A stretch of 5,658 nt of DNA from Thermoleophilia bacterium. Its GTDB lineage: Bacteria > Actinomycetota > Thermoleophilia > Gaiellales > SKUG01. The stretch is from the NCBI GenBank assembly GCA_007122215.1, contig SKUG01000056.1, forward strand, positions 1 to 5,658, in the 5' to 3' direction. Positions within the stretch are counted from its first letter, which is position 1. Each line of letters begins with the position of its first letter. Positions 1 to 5,658 of this stretch are shown in pieces. The notes under the pieces are model-generated. The model made no database searches, was not told the DNA's origin, and was given only the letters and a program-made list of their open reading frames with translations. The translations under genes were made by a program, and so were the position numbers.

Positions 1-551
1 CAGTGGCGACCGGGCGCTGCAGCCCATCCGGGCTCGAGGGCCGACTGCAGGCGCTTGGCACGGCCAGCGGGCTGTCGGGGCCGCCCCTGCTGCTGGCGGA
101 CTACGAGGCGCTGGAACGGCTGCAGCGGTTGCCGTTCAGCCCGGATGCGGTCGTCGTCCTCGACCCACCGGCCAGCGCGGCCGATGCCGAGGCGCTGGCC
201 GCGGCGTGTGCCCCGTCGACCACCATCCACCTCGTGTGGGGTGCCGCCGAGGAGCGCGCCAGCCGCAGCCACGCCACGCGGGTTGCCGACGGGCGGGAGA
301 CCCTGCGCGGCAACTGGTCGGCCATCCGCGGCGGTGCCGCATCCGGCAGGGCGCTCGCCGAGGCCCTGTGGGCCGGGCACCACGGCTTTCCCACCACGCT
401 GCGAGCGATCCGCCACGCGCTCTGGGAGCTGGAACGCCGCGGCATCGCCCGCGTCGACCCCTCGGCCGGCAGCATCGAGATCCATGCCCCGGCAGCAGGG
501 GGCGGTACACTGTCGGCAGCGGACGGCACCGGTGGTGCCGTCCGGCCCTGA
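1..551 (+). CDS. recJ: C-terminal part of probable single-stranded-DNA-specific exonuclease RecJ (5' truncated by window)
   Basis: This reading frame is already open at the left edge (first whole codon at 3) and ends at TGA 549-551, giving about 182 C-terminal residues. The visible part has no catalytic DHH/DHHA1 motif, which would lie upstream. It shows a Rossmann-like stretch (LLLADYEALERL, then VVVLDPP and IHLVWG) followed by a helical, winged-helix-like end (LRAIRHALWELERRGIARVD). That order resembles the C-terminal extension of actinobacterial RecJ, a 5'-3' exonuclease acting on single-stranded DNA in recombination and mismatch or base-excision repair. Its place directly before rel fits the recJ-rel neighbourhood known in several bacterial groups. 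The name rests on this remembered pattern and on context, not on catalytic residues. The last 15 residues are low-complexity Gly/Ala and are encoded by DNA that also forms the hairpin at 520-544. The main alternative is another nuclease or helicase C-terminus. Confidence 0.6.
   Translation, partial: VATGRCSPSGLEGRLQALGTASGLSGPPLLLADYEALERLQRLPFSPDAVVVLDPPASAADAEALAAACAPSTTIHLVWGAAEERASRSHATRVADGRETLRGNWSAIRGGAASGRALAEALWAGHHGFPTTLRAIRHALWELERRGIARVDPSAGSIEIHAPAAGGGTLSAADGTGGAVRP
520..544 (+). promoter_or_regulatory. Perfect 11-bp stem-loop just upstream of the rel start codon
   Basis: The arm CGGACGGCACC (520-530) and the arm GGTGCCGTCCG (534-544) are exact reverse complements separated by a GGT loop (531-533). 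The structure lies within the last codons of recJ and ends 8 bases before the rel ATG at 553. No run of T follows, so it does not look like a classical intrinsic terminator. The interval between hairpin and ATG (GGCCCTGAC) holds no Shine-Dalgarno sequence, and the only GG-rich candidate (GGTGGTG, 531-537) is buried in the loop and stem. I infer that ribosomes finishing recJ would open the hairpin and pass on to rel, that is, translational coupling. A weak -10-like TACACT at 506-511 could start a transcript close to the hairpin, but no matching -35 box is seen. Confidence 0.7.
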
Positions 552-552
552 C

Positions 553-2799
553 ATGACCGGACCAGCATCCACCAGCACGCGATTCGAGGGCTTCGAGCAC
601 CTCCTCGACGACCTCGTCGGGCACCTCGACGGTGCCGGCCTCGCATACGACCGCGAGCGGGTGGAGGCTGCGTTCTCGTTCGCTGCCGACCACCACGGCG
701 ACCAGAAGCGCAAGAGCGGCGAGCCGTTCATCGTCCACCCCGTCGAGGTCGCCAAGCTCGTGACCGACCTGCTGCTCGACGAGGAGTCGGTGCTCGCGGC
801 GCTGCTGCACGACGTGGTGGAGGACACCGACGTCGACCTCTCGGACGTCGCGGAGCGCTTCGGGGAATCCGTGGCACAGCTCGTCGACGGGGTCACCAAG
901 CTCACGCGCATCAACTTCCAGAGCCGCGAGCAGGCCCAGGTCGAGAACTACCGCAAGATGATCGTGGCGATGGCCCATGACCTGCGGGTGATCCTGATCA
1001 AGCTCGCCGATCGCCTGCACAACATGCGCACGATCCGCTACCTGCCCAAGCAGAAGCAGGTCCACAAGGCCCGCGAGACGATCGAGATCTACGCCCCGAT
1101 CGCCCATCGCCTCGGCGTCCACACCCTCAAGTGGGAGCTCGAGGACCTTGCCTTCGCGGTGCTCTACCCCCGCAAGTACCGGGACATCCAGTCGATGGTC
1201 CAGCAGCGCCGCGGCGACCGTGAGCGGATCCTCGGGGAGGTCGTCGACGTCCTGGCAGCCGAGCTCGGGGCCGTCGGCATCAGCGCGGACCTCAGCGGCC
1301 GGGCCAAGCACTTCTACTCGATCTTCCAGAAGATGCAGGGCAAGGGCAAGGAGTTCAACGAGATCTACGACCTGGCCGGGCTGCGCGTGCTCGTCGAGGA
1401 GGTCAAGGACTGCTACGGCGCCATCGGCGTGATCCACTCCACGTGGACGCCGCTGCCCGGGCGGTTCAAGGACTACATCGCGATGCCGAAGATGAACGGC
1501 TACCAGTCGCTGCACACCACGGTCATCGGGCCGGAGGGCAAGCCGCTGGAGGTCCAGGTCCGCACCGTCGAGATGCATCGCACGGCCGAGTACGGCATCG
1601 CCGCGCACTTCCGCTACAAGCAGGGGTCCGGGCCCGGCTCCGGCGCGCAGGTGGCAGGGTCCGAGAACCCGTGGATCCAGAACCTCCTGGAGTGGGAGTC
1701 CGAGACCGTGGACCCGCGGGAGTTCATGGAATCGCTCAGGGTCGACCTCTACGACGACGAGGTCTACGTCTTCACCCCCAGCGGGGAGGTGAAGAGCCTC
1801 GCCGCGGGCGCCACCCCGCTGGACTTCGCGTACGCCGTCCACACCGAGGTCGGGCATCGCTGTGTCGGGGCGAAGGTGAACGGGCGCATCGTCTCCCTCA
1901 CCCACCAGCTGCAGTCCGGGGACTGGGTGGAGATCCTCACCACCAAGGATCGTGACCGCGGGCCCAGCCGCGACTGGATGGACATCGTCCAGACCAACCG
2001 CGCCCGCTCGAAGATCCGCCAGTGGTTCGCGCGCGAGAAGCGCGAGGACTTCGAGGTCAAGGGACGCGAGTCGCTGGCGTACGCCCTCAAGCAGCAGTCG
2101 ATCCCGCCCACCAAGATCCAGAAGTCGTCGCTGCTGGCATCGATCATCCGCGAGCTGGGCTTCCGCAAGGCCGAGGACTTCTACATCGCGCTCGGGGCCG
2201 GCAAGTTCTCGCCCAACGTGGTCGTCAACAAGATCCTCCAGGAGCTCAAGACCGAGGATGCCGTCGCAGACGATGCTGGCGTCGACCAGCTGCGCATCGG
2301 CTCGCGTCGCCGTGCGACCCGCAGCAGCGACGACTACGGCATCCGGGTCGCCGGGATCCATGATGCGACCGGGGTGGCGGTGCGCATGGCCAAGTGCTGC
2401 AAGCCCGTGCCCGGGGATCCGATCGTCGGCTACATCTCCCTGGGGCGCGGCATCACCGTCCACCGCTCCGACTGTCCGAACGTCGGTGCCCTGCGCAAGA
2501 ACCCGGAGCGGTTCACCGAGGTGGCCTGGGAGGGCGGCAGCAGCGCCGCATTCCGGGTGGAGGTCCAGGTCGATGCCTGGGACCGGACGCGGCTGCTGGA
2601 GGATGTCTCGCGCTCGATCTCCGAGAACGGTGGCAACATCATCCAGCACCAGGGCATCGTCACCGACGACATGGTCAAGGAGCGCTTCACCGTGGAGATC
2701 GGGGACGTCGCGGCCCTGCGCAGCATGCTGGCGACCCTGCGCAACATCGACTCGGTCTTCGATGCCTACCGGGTGACGCCGGGCTCGAGCCCGGGGTAG
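553..2799 (+). CDS. rel: Bifunctional (p)ppGpp synthetase/hydrolase Rel (RelA/SpoT homologue)
   Basis: This 748-residue protein has the usual length and complete domain order of long RSH enzymes, the cytoplasmic makers and breakers of the alarmone (p)ppGpp. The N-terminal HD hydrolase has its metal and catalytic residues: H62, the HDVVED motif at 86-91, and D153 in KLADRLHN. The synthetase domain follows, with RFKD at 304-307 and the GYQSLHT loop at 316-322. RxKD, rather than the ExDD of synthetase-only RelA, is typical of bifunctional Rel/SpoT. Next come TGS (about 398-463), a helical linker, the zinc-finger/RIS-type segment with C615, C616, H637 and C641, and a C-terminal ACT domain (about 667-741). 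All regulatory parts for ribosome sensing are therefore present. ATG 553 was chosen because it lies one base after the upstream stop. An in-frame ATG at 484 would overlap recJ by 68 bases and add a low-complexity, non-homologous N-terminus. The start lacks a clear Shine-Dalgarno, so coupling to recJ is likely. Confidence 0.97.
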   Translation: MTGPASTSTRFEGFEHLLDDLVGHLDGAGLAYDRERVEAAFSFAADHHGDQKRKSGEPFIVHPVEVAKLVTDLLLDEESVLAALLHDVVEDTDVDLSDVAERFGESVAQLVDGVTKLTRINFQSREQAQVENYRKMIVAMAHDLRVILIKLADRLHNMRTIRYLPKQKQVHKARETIEIYAPIAHRLGVHTLKWELEDLAFAVLYPRKYRDIQSMVQQRRGDRERILGEVVDVLAAELGAVGISADLSGRAKHFYSIFQKMQGKGKEFNEIYDLAGLRVLVEEVKDCYGAIGVIHSTWTPLPGRFKDYIAMPKMNGYQSLHTTVIGPEGKPLEVQVRTVEMHRTAEYGIAAHFRYKQGSGPGSGAQVAGSENPWIQNLLEWESETVDPREFMESLRVDLYDDEVYVFTPSGEVKSLAAGATPLDFAYAVHTEVGHRCVGAKVNGRIVSLTHQLQSGDWVEILTTKDRDRGPSRDWMDIVQTNRARSKIRQWFAREKREDFEVKGRESLAYALKQQSIPPTKIQKSSLLASIIRELGFRKAEDFYIALGAGKFSPNVVVNKILQELKTEDAVADDAGVDQLRIGSRRRATRSSDDYGIRVAGIHDATGVAVRMAKCCKPVPGDPIVGYISLGRGITVHRSDCPNVGALRKNPERFTEVAWEGGSSAAFRVEVQVDAWDRTRLLEDVSRSISENGGNIIQHQGIVTDDMVKERFTVEIGDVAALRSMLATLRNIDSVFDAYRVTPGSSPG

Positions 2800-2816
2800 C
2801 GTCAGGCCGGGGCCTG
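2779..2816. terminator. Two inverted repeats at the convergent rel/thioesterase junction, possible bidirectional terminator
   Basis: CCGGGCTCGAGCCCGG (2779-2794) is a perfect 16-bp palindrome inside the last rel codons. CAGGC (2803-2807) pairs with GCCTG (2812-2816) across a 4-base loop at the end of the thioesterase gene. The two stop codons, TAG 2797-2799 and TGA 2804-2802, are only 2 bp apart, so any termination signal must lie within coding sequence. Neither repeat is followed by a T-run on either strand. Intrinsic termination is therefore uncertain; weak U-less hairpins or Rho may act here. Confidence 0.35.
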
Positions 2817-3275
2817 CTCGAACGCCTCGATCGGCTCGCGCAGTGCAGGCGGGATCGGGTGGGGCCGGCGGACGTCGGGCCGCACGCAGACCATGACCTG
2901 GCGGGCCTGGGCGAGCACCTGCCCCGAGTGGTCGACCACCTCGAAGCGGATGGTCATGCTGGTCGTGCCGATCGCCTCGACCCGCATGTAGACGCCCAGC
3001 GCATCGTCGAACGTGGCCGGGGCATGGTAGTCGATCGAGAAGTGCCGCATCACGAACTCGATCCGCGTGCCGTCGGCGTCCGATCGCATGCCCAGGAGCC
3101 CGAGGTGTCGCAGGTACTCGATCCTCGCGAGGTCGAAGTACGGCGCATAGCGACCGTAGTAGACGATCCCCTGGGCGTCGGTGTCCGAGAACGCCACGCG
3201 CGTGCGGGCGACGAACGTGTAGGGCGGCCGCTCCCTGCTGGCGCAGGCCACCGTCAGCTGGTCGGCCTCGCTCAC
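2802..3275 (-). CDS. Acyl-CoA thioesterase, 4HBT/YbgC-like hot-dog fold
   Basis: This 157-residue protein has the size of a single hot-dog domain. Near the N-terminus it carries the 4-hydroxybenzoyl-CoA thioesterase signature (FSDTDAQGIVYYGRY, residues 29-43). D33, the second Asp of the DxD, is the expected catalytic acid and is followed by the Gly-Ile-Val-Tyr turn and the long hot-dog helix (YFDLARIEYLRHLG). Strands such as FSIDYHAPATFDD and TSMTIRFEVVD match the sheet of YbgC/FadM-type enzymes. Such proteins hydrolyse acyl-CoA thioesters in the cytoplasm and usually work as tetramers; the substrate here cannot be told. The GTG start (3275-3273) overlaps the TGA of the mutase gene (3274-3272) as GTGA, and no Shine-Dalgarno is visible, so translation is probably coupled. 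The in-frame region upstream is an antisense-like extension inside the mutase gene and was not used. An N-terminal tail of about 20 residues precedes the domain. Confidence 0.93.
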   Translation of the reverse strand: MSEADQLTVACASRERPPYTFVARTRVAFSDTDAQGIVYYGRYAPYFDLARIEYLRHLGLLGMRSDADGTRIEFVMRHFSIDYHAPATFDDALGVYMRVEAIGTTSMTIRFEVVDHSGQVLAQARQVMVCVRPDVRRPHPIPPALREPIEAFEQAPA

Positions 3276-4666
3276 AGCCGCGCCCGCGAGCCGGAGCGGA
3301 TCAGCTCGAGCAGCTCGTCCCGGCGGGACTCCATGAGCTCCTGGCTGCGGGCCTCGAGGTTGAGGCGCAGCAGCGGCTCGGTGTTGGAGGCGCGGATGTT
3401 GCAGCGCCAGTCCTCGTACTCGATGCTCACGCCATCGACGTGGCTGATGCGCGCGTCGGCGTAGCGCTCCTTGAGCTGCTGCAGCTTCAGCGGCACGTCG
3501 TCGACGCGCGAGTTGATCTCGCCGCTCAGGTGGTAGCGGCTGCGCAGGTCGGCCAGCAGCGCCGACAGCGAGCCGCCCGCCTCGCTCACGAGCTGCAGCA
3601 TCACGAGCACCGGGATGATGCCCGAGTCGACGAAGTGGAAGTCGCGGAAGTAGTAGTGCCCGCTCACCTCCCCGCCGAAGATCGCGTCCTCCTCGCGCAT
3701 GCGGTGCTTGATGAAGGCGTGTCCCACGCGCGAGGCCACGGCACGGCCGCCGGCTGCCTCGATGGTGTCGGCCACGGCCCAGCTCGCCCGCACGTCGTGG
3801 ATCACCGCTGGCCGGTCCCCGTCGCTGCCGTGCGCGGCGTGCCGCTCGAGCAGGTGACGCCCGATCAGCGCCGTCGTGAAGTCGCCGGGCACGAACTCGC
3901 CGGTGTCGTCGATGAAGAAGCAGCGGTCGGCATCCCCGTCCCAAGCCACCCCGAGGTCGGCTCCGGAGGCTGCCACCTGGTCGAGGATGAACTGGCGGTT
4001 CTCGGGCAGCAGGGGGTTGGGCTCGTGGTTGGGAAAGGTCCCGTCCGGCTCGAAGTTGCAGCGGATTGCCGTGATCGGCAGCGCCTCCAGGAGGGACTCG
4101 ACCATCCGCCCACCCATGCCGTTGGCGGCGTCGAAGACGACGGTCATGGGAGCGATCGTGTCCGGATCGATGAAGCGGGCGAGGGCCTCGCCGTACGCAG
4201 GCCACGGATCGTGGGGTGCAACACGGTCGGCCGGGGCTGCCGGAAGGTCGGCGGGCAGCTGCCCGTGGATGGCCAGCGCGCGGTCCCGGAGCCGTGCGAG
4301 CCCGCTGTCGAGGCCCATCGGGATCGCCCGTCGTCGCACGACCTTCGCCCCGATGTACCCGGCCGGGTTGTGGGATGCGGTGACCTGGATGCCGGCATCG
4401 AGGCCGAGGTCTCCGACCGTGGAGTAGAGGACCTCGGTGCCGACCATGCCGATGTCGAGGACCTGGACCCCGGCCTCGGCGAGGCCCGCGACCAACGCGT
4501 CGGCACAGCTGCGTGCCATCGTGCGCATGTCATGCCCCACGGCGACGGATTCCGGCTCCAGCTCGTCGGCCAGGGCACGACCGATGGCGAACATGCCGCG
4601 CTCGTCGATCTCGTCGGGATGGGTGCCGCGGACGTCGTATGCCTTGAAGGCGTGGTGCTCGAGCAT
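3272..4666 (-). CDS. manB: Phosphomannomutase/phosphoglucomutase (alpha-D-phosphohexomutase family)
   Basis: This 464-residue protein matches the usual length of PMM/PGM enzymes, which interconvert hexose 6- and 1-phosphates through a phosphoserine and supply mannose-1-P or glucose-1-P for GDP-mannose, glycans and envelope polysaccharide. All four active-site loops are seen in order: the phosphoserine loop TASHNP (96-101, S98), the magnesium loop DGDADR (243-248), the sugar loop GEVSGH (332-337) and the phosphate-binding loop RASNTEP (425-431). GExSGH together with the NFEPDGTFPNHEPNP stretch favours PMM/PGM over phosphoglucosamine mutase (GlmM) or a PGM-only enzyme. ATG 4666 was chosen because homologues begin just before FKAYDVRG (here residues 7-14). 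Longer versions from ATG 4696 or GTG 4723 add an Ala/His tail and also lack a ribosome site. There is no Shine-Dalgarno before ATG 4666, but a -10-like TATCAT lies 6 bases upstream, which suggests a leaderless mRNA. It is the first gene of a two-gene unit with the thioesterase. Confidence 0.96.
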   Translation of the reverse strand: MLEHHAFKAYDVRGTHPDEIDERGMFAIGRALADELEPESVAVGHDMRTMARSCADALVAGLAEAGVQVLDIGMVGTEVLYSTVGDLGLDAGIQVTASHNPAGYIGAKVVRRRAIPMGLDSGLARLRDRALAIHGQLPADLPAAPADRVAPHDPWPAYGEALARFIDPDTIAPMTVVFDAANGMGGRMVESLLEALPITAIRCNFEPDGTFPNHEPNPLLPENRQFILDQVAASGADLGVAWDGDADRCFFIDDTGEFVPGDFTTALIGRHLLERHAAHGSDGDRPAVIHDVRASWAVADTIEAAGGRAVASRVGHAFIKHRMREEDAIFGGEVSGHYYFRDFHFVDSGIIPVLVMLQLVSEAGGSLSALLADLRSRYHLSGEINSRVDDVPLKLQQLKERYADARISHVDGVSIEYEDWRCNIRASNTEPLLRLNLEARSQELMESRRDELLELIRSGSRARL

Positions 4667-4672
4667 GCGGTG

Positions 4673-4678
4673 ATGATA
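4673..4678 (-). promoter_or_regulatory. Candidate -10 box (TATCAT) for leaderless transcription of the mutase gene
   Basis: On the minus strand TATCAT (4678 to 4673) matches the TANNNT core of a sigma-70-type -10 element. Six bases (CACCGC) separate it from ATG 4666, so a start about 7 bases downstream of the box would fall on the A of the ATG. This layout is typical of leaderless actinobacterial genes and agrees with the missing Shine-Dalgarno. No good -35 hexamer is seen 16-18 bases upstream, which limits confidence. Confidence 0.4.
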
Positions 4679-4687
4679 CCGGCTCGG

Positions 4688-4722
4688 TGCCTGCATGGCC
4701 GCGGCAGGTGCAAATGCCTGCA
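4688..4722. promoter_or_regulatory. Cluster of TGCCTGCA repeats in the divergent intergenic gap, possible operator
   Basis: TGCCTGCA occurs twice on the plus strand (4688-4695 and 4715-4722), 27 bp apart start to start. Between them lies an inverted partial copy, GCAGGTGCA (4704-4712), so that GCAGG (4704-4708) faces CCTGC on both sides (4690-4694 and 4717-4721), and GCCGCGGC (4698-4705) is an 8-bp palindrome. Relative to a start at 4666 for the mutase, the copies lie near -25 and -53, where a regulator could touch polymerase. The rest of the 185-bp gap (4667-4851) is richer in A/T than its surroundings and shows only weak -10-like matches toward the right, such as TATGGT at 4725-4730. The regulator is unknown. 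Confidence 0.3.
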
Positions 4723-4839
4723 CGTATGGTGAATTTGCGACCCGAACACGATGCTAACGGATTCCTGCTCAAGGACGGTGGTGATCGTGCCGATACCTCG
4801 CCGGGCGAACGAATTGGATTGGACGGACAGGTCGTGGCC

Positions 4840-4844
4840 GGAAG
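4840..4844 (+). promoter_or_regulatory. Ribosome binding site deciding the start at 4852
   Basis: GGAAG lies 7 bases before ATG 4852, a suitable Shine-Dalgarno spacing, and supports that start over GTG 4849 (4 bases away) and over upstream in-frame starts (ATG 4726, ATG 4714), which have no such sequence. A stronger GGAGG (4866-4870) sits just inside the gene and could serve GTG 4882, but that start would cut into the signal peptide. Confidence 0.5.
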
Positions 4845-4851
4845 CACCGTG

Positions 4852-5658
4852 ATGCATCGATGCGTGGAGGTAACCCTGACGGTGCTCTGCGCGCTTGGAG
4901 TTGCCACCGCCGGCGCGCTGACGGTGCTCGCCGAGTCCGATGCGCTCGACTGTGCGGTCGTCCTCGCGGACCCCGAGGCCGACCCTGCCGACGTCGCAGC
5001 CTGCCAGCCCGCCGAGCCGGCCGCAGAGCCTGCTGGGGACCCGGCACCAGCGCCGGAGCCGGATCCAGCGCCCGCGCCGCCGGCCGAGCCGGCTGGTGGT
5101 GGGGATGCCGGCGGCGAGGCACCAGCAGCCGACGAGGGAAGCAGTGGTGCCGGCGACGACGGTGACGCTGGCGTGGAGGAGGACCCGGGCGACGACGGCG
5201 CTGCCGATGGTGGCGATCCGGACGTCGGCGGCGCTGACCCAGCTGACGAGGATGCGGCGGCACCGGGTGATGACGATGCAGCCGCACCCGGCGATGACGA
5301 TGCGGCAGCACCGGGCGATGACGAGGCAGGAGCCGACACCCCGGCAGATGGCGTCTCGCCACCGGCCCCGGCCTGGAACGTCCCCGTCCCGGCACCGGTG
5401 AAGCCGGAACCGACCACGCCTGGTGGCCATGACACGGACCGCTCGCCCGGCACCGAGCTGCGCCCCCGACCCGTGCCAGAGGGGATCGGCGACAGCGATC
5501 CGGCCTCGGCCGACCGCCACGCCGATGCCGTCGGGGCCGTCCCGGGCGCAGGGGCGGAGCCCGCGGAGTTCGAGGACGCCCGCACCTACCGCGAGCGCTT
5601 CTCCCCGAGCGCCCGCATACCCGACCTGCCCACGGTTCGCCCATCAACCCTCGCCGCG
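4852..5658 (+). CDS. Unidentified exported, acidic Ala/Pro/Asp/Gly-rich protein (3' end outside window)
   Basis: I do not recognise a family. The frame is open from ATG 4852 to the window edge (269 codons, no stop). Residues 1-7 carry an Arg and a His, followed by a hydrophobic run (about 8-27, ending TVLA) that looks like a Sec signal peptide with possible cleavage after VLA (-3 Val, -1 Ala) or, if uncut, a membrane anchor. No lipobox is seen. C34 and C51 are the only cysteines after the signal and could form a disulfide. Residues about 53-165 are low-complexity and strongly acidic, with Pro-Ala-Glu stretches (55-81), a Gly/Asp segment and three DAAAPGDD repeats (134-157). A Pro-rich part follows (169-208). 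From about 240 the composition changes to a more ordinary sequence (YRERFSPSARIPDLP), possibly the start of a folded domain. An acidic surface linker or wall-spanning region is one reading. The start rests on GGAAG at 4840-4844. The frame stays open upstream to ATG 4726, but those codons are atypically A/T-ending. Confidence 0.75.
   Translation, partial: MHRCVEVTLTVLCALGVATAGALTVLAESDALDCAVVLADPEADPADVAACQPAEPAAEPAGDPAPAPEPDPAPAPPAEPAGGGDAGGEAPAADEGSSGAGDDGDAGVEEDPGDDGAADGGDPDVGGADPADEDAAAPGDDDAAAPGDDDAAAPGDDEAGADTPADGVSPPAPAWNVPVPAPVKPEPTTPGGHDTDRSPGTELRPRPVPEGIGDSDPASADRHADAVGAVPGAGAEPAEFEDARTYRERFSPSARIPDLPTVRPSTLAA
5251..5322 (+). repeat. Three tandem 24-bp repeats encoding DAAAPGDD
   Basis: Three consecutive 24-bp units start at 5251, 5275 and 5299. 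Each encodes Asp-Ala-Ala-Ala-Pro-Gly-Asp-Asp, and a degenerate fourth start (Glu-Ala-Gly-Ala) follows at 5323. The units differ only at third codon positions (2 to 4 differences per pair), so the peptide is unchanged while the DNA has drifted. This is unlike a fresh slippage product. Because wobble positions of one minus-strand frame coincide here, this pattern alone does not prove which strand is coding. Confidence 0.9.

Noticed and set aside
484..552. Earlier rel start at in-frame ATG 484
   Set aside because: It would overlap recJ by 68 bases and add an Arg/Gln/Pro-rich tail not typical of RSH proteins; ATG 553 sits right after the recJ stop.
136..2649. 837-codon minus-strand open frame across recJ and rel
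   Set aside because: It lies antisense to the fully conserved Rel protein, shows no recognisable domain and has the composition expected of a GC-rich antisense frame.
3440..4732. 430-codon plus-strand open frame across the mutase gene
   Set aside because: It is antisense to the mutase, in which all four catalytic loops are intact; its translation is His/Val/Arg-rich with no domain signature.
4726..4851. N-terminal extension of the acidic protein from ATG 4726 (42 extra residues)
   Set aside because: The frame is open, but there is no ribosome site, many codons end in A or T unlike the rest of the window, and it would place a hydrophilic segment before the signal peptide. It cannot be excluded if the protein is a signal-anchor type.
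4530..5585. Long Ser/Ala/Gly/Pro-rich open frame on the minus strand opposite the acidic protein
   Set aside because: Its third codon positions coincide with those of the plus frame, so it stays open and repetitive as a by-product of GC bias. It has no ribosome site that I can see, runs through the divergent promoter gap and overlaps the well-supported mutase gene out of frame. The plus frame has a Shine-Dalgarno, a signal peptide and G-rich first codon positions.
1..5658. Search for CRISPR arrays, tRNA or rRNA genes, insertion sequences, phage genes or toxin-antitoxin pairs
   Set aside because: None seen by eye: there are no regular spacer-repeat arrays, no transposase or integrase motifs, no cloverleaf-like sequence and no terminal inverted repeats with target duplications. 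The only array is the coding repeat at 5251-5322.

Overview
The window comes from a GC-rich bacterial chromosome with strong G/C preference at third codon positions. The proteins look actinobacterial. A recJ-like 3' end directly followed by rel differs from the secDF-apt-rel order usual in Actinomycetes, so a deep-branching actinobacterial class (for example Thermoleophilia or Nitriliruptoria) is a reasonable guess. I cannot fix the taxon from sequence alone.

Layout. Positions 1-551 (+) hold the 3' end of a gene that is most likely recJ, the single-strand-specific exonuclease. One base after its stop begins rel (553-2799, +), a complete, apparently bifunctional (p)ppGpp synthetase/hydrolase. 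A perfect 11-bp stem-loop (520-544) lies just before the rel start codon. Rel meets a converging two-gene unit with only 2 bp between the stop codons. Read from the minus strand, that unit is a phosphomannomutase/phosphoglucomutase (4666-3272) whose TGA overlaps the GTG start of a hot-dog-fold acyl-CoA thioesterase (3275-2802). Two short inverted repeats sit at the convergent junction.

The 185-bp divergent gap (4667-4851) is visibly richer in A/T. It holds a candidate -10 box placed so that the mutase mRNA could be leaderless, and a cluster of TGCCTGCA-type repeats that may be an operator. To the right, a gene (4852 to beyond the window end, +) encodes an exported or membrane-anchored, very acidic Ala/Pro/Asp/Gly-rich protein with an eight-residue tandem repeat. 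I do not recognise its family.

Function. The left half is core housekeeping: DNA repair and stringent response. The mutase supplies mannose-1-P or glucose-1-P for envelope polysaccharide, and the thioesterase is coupled to it by overlap, although the reason for that pairing is unclear. The acidic exported protein may belong to the cell surface. I see no CRISPR array, transposase, phage gene, toxin-antitoxin pair or tRNA. No clearly new system is evident. The most interesting items are the rel-proximal hairpin, the divergent regulatory gap and the unidentified acidic protein.
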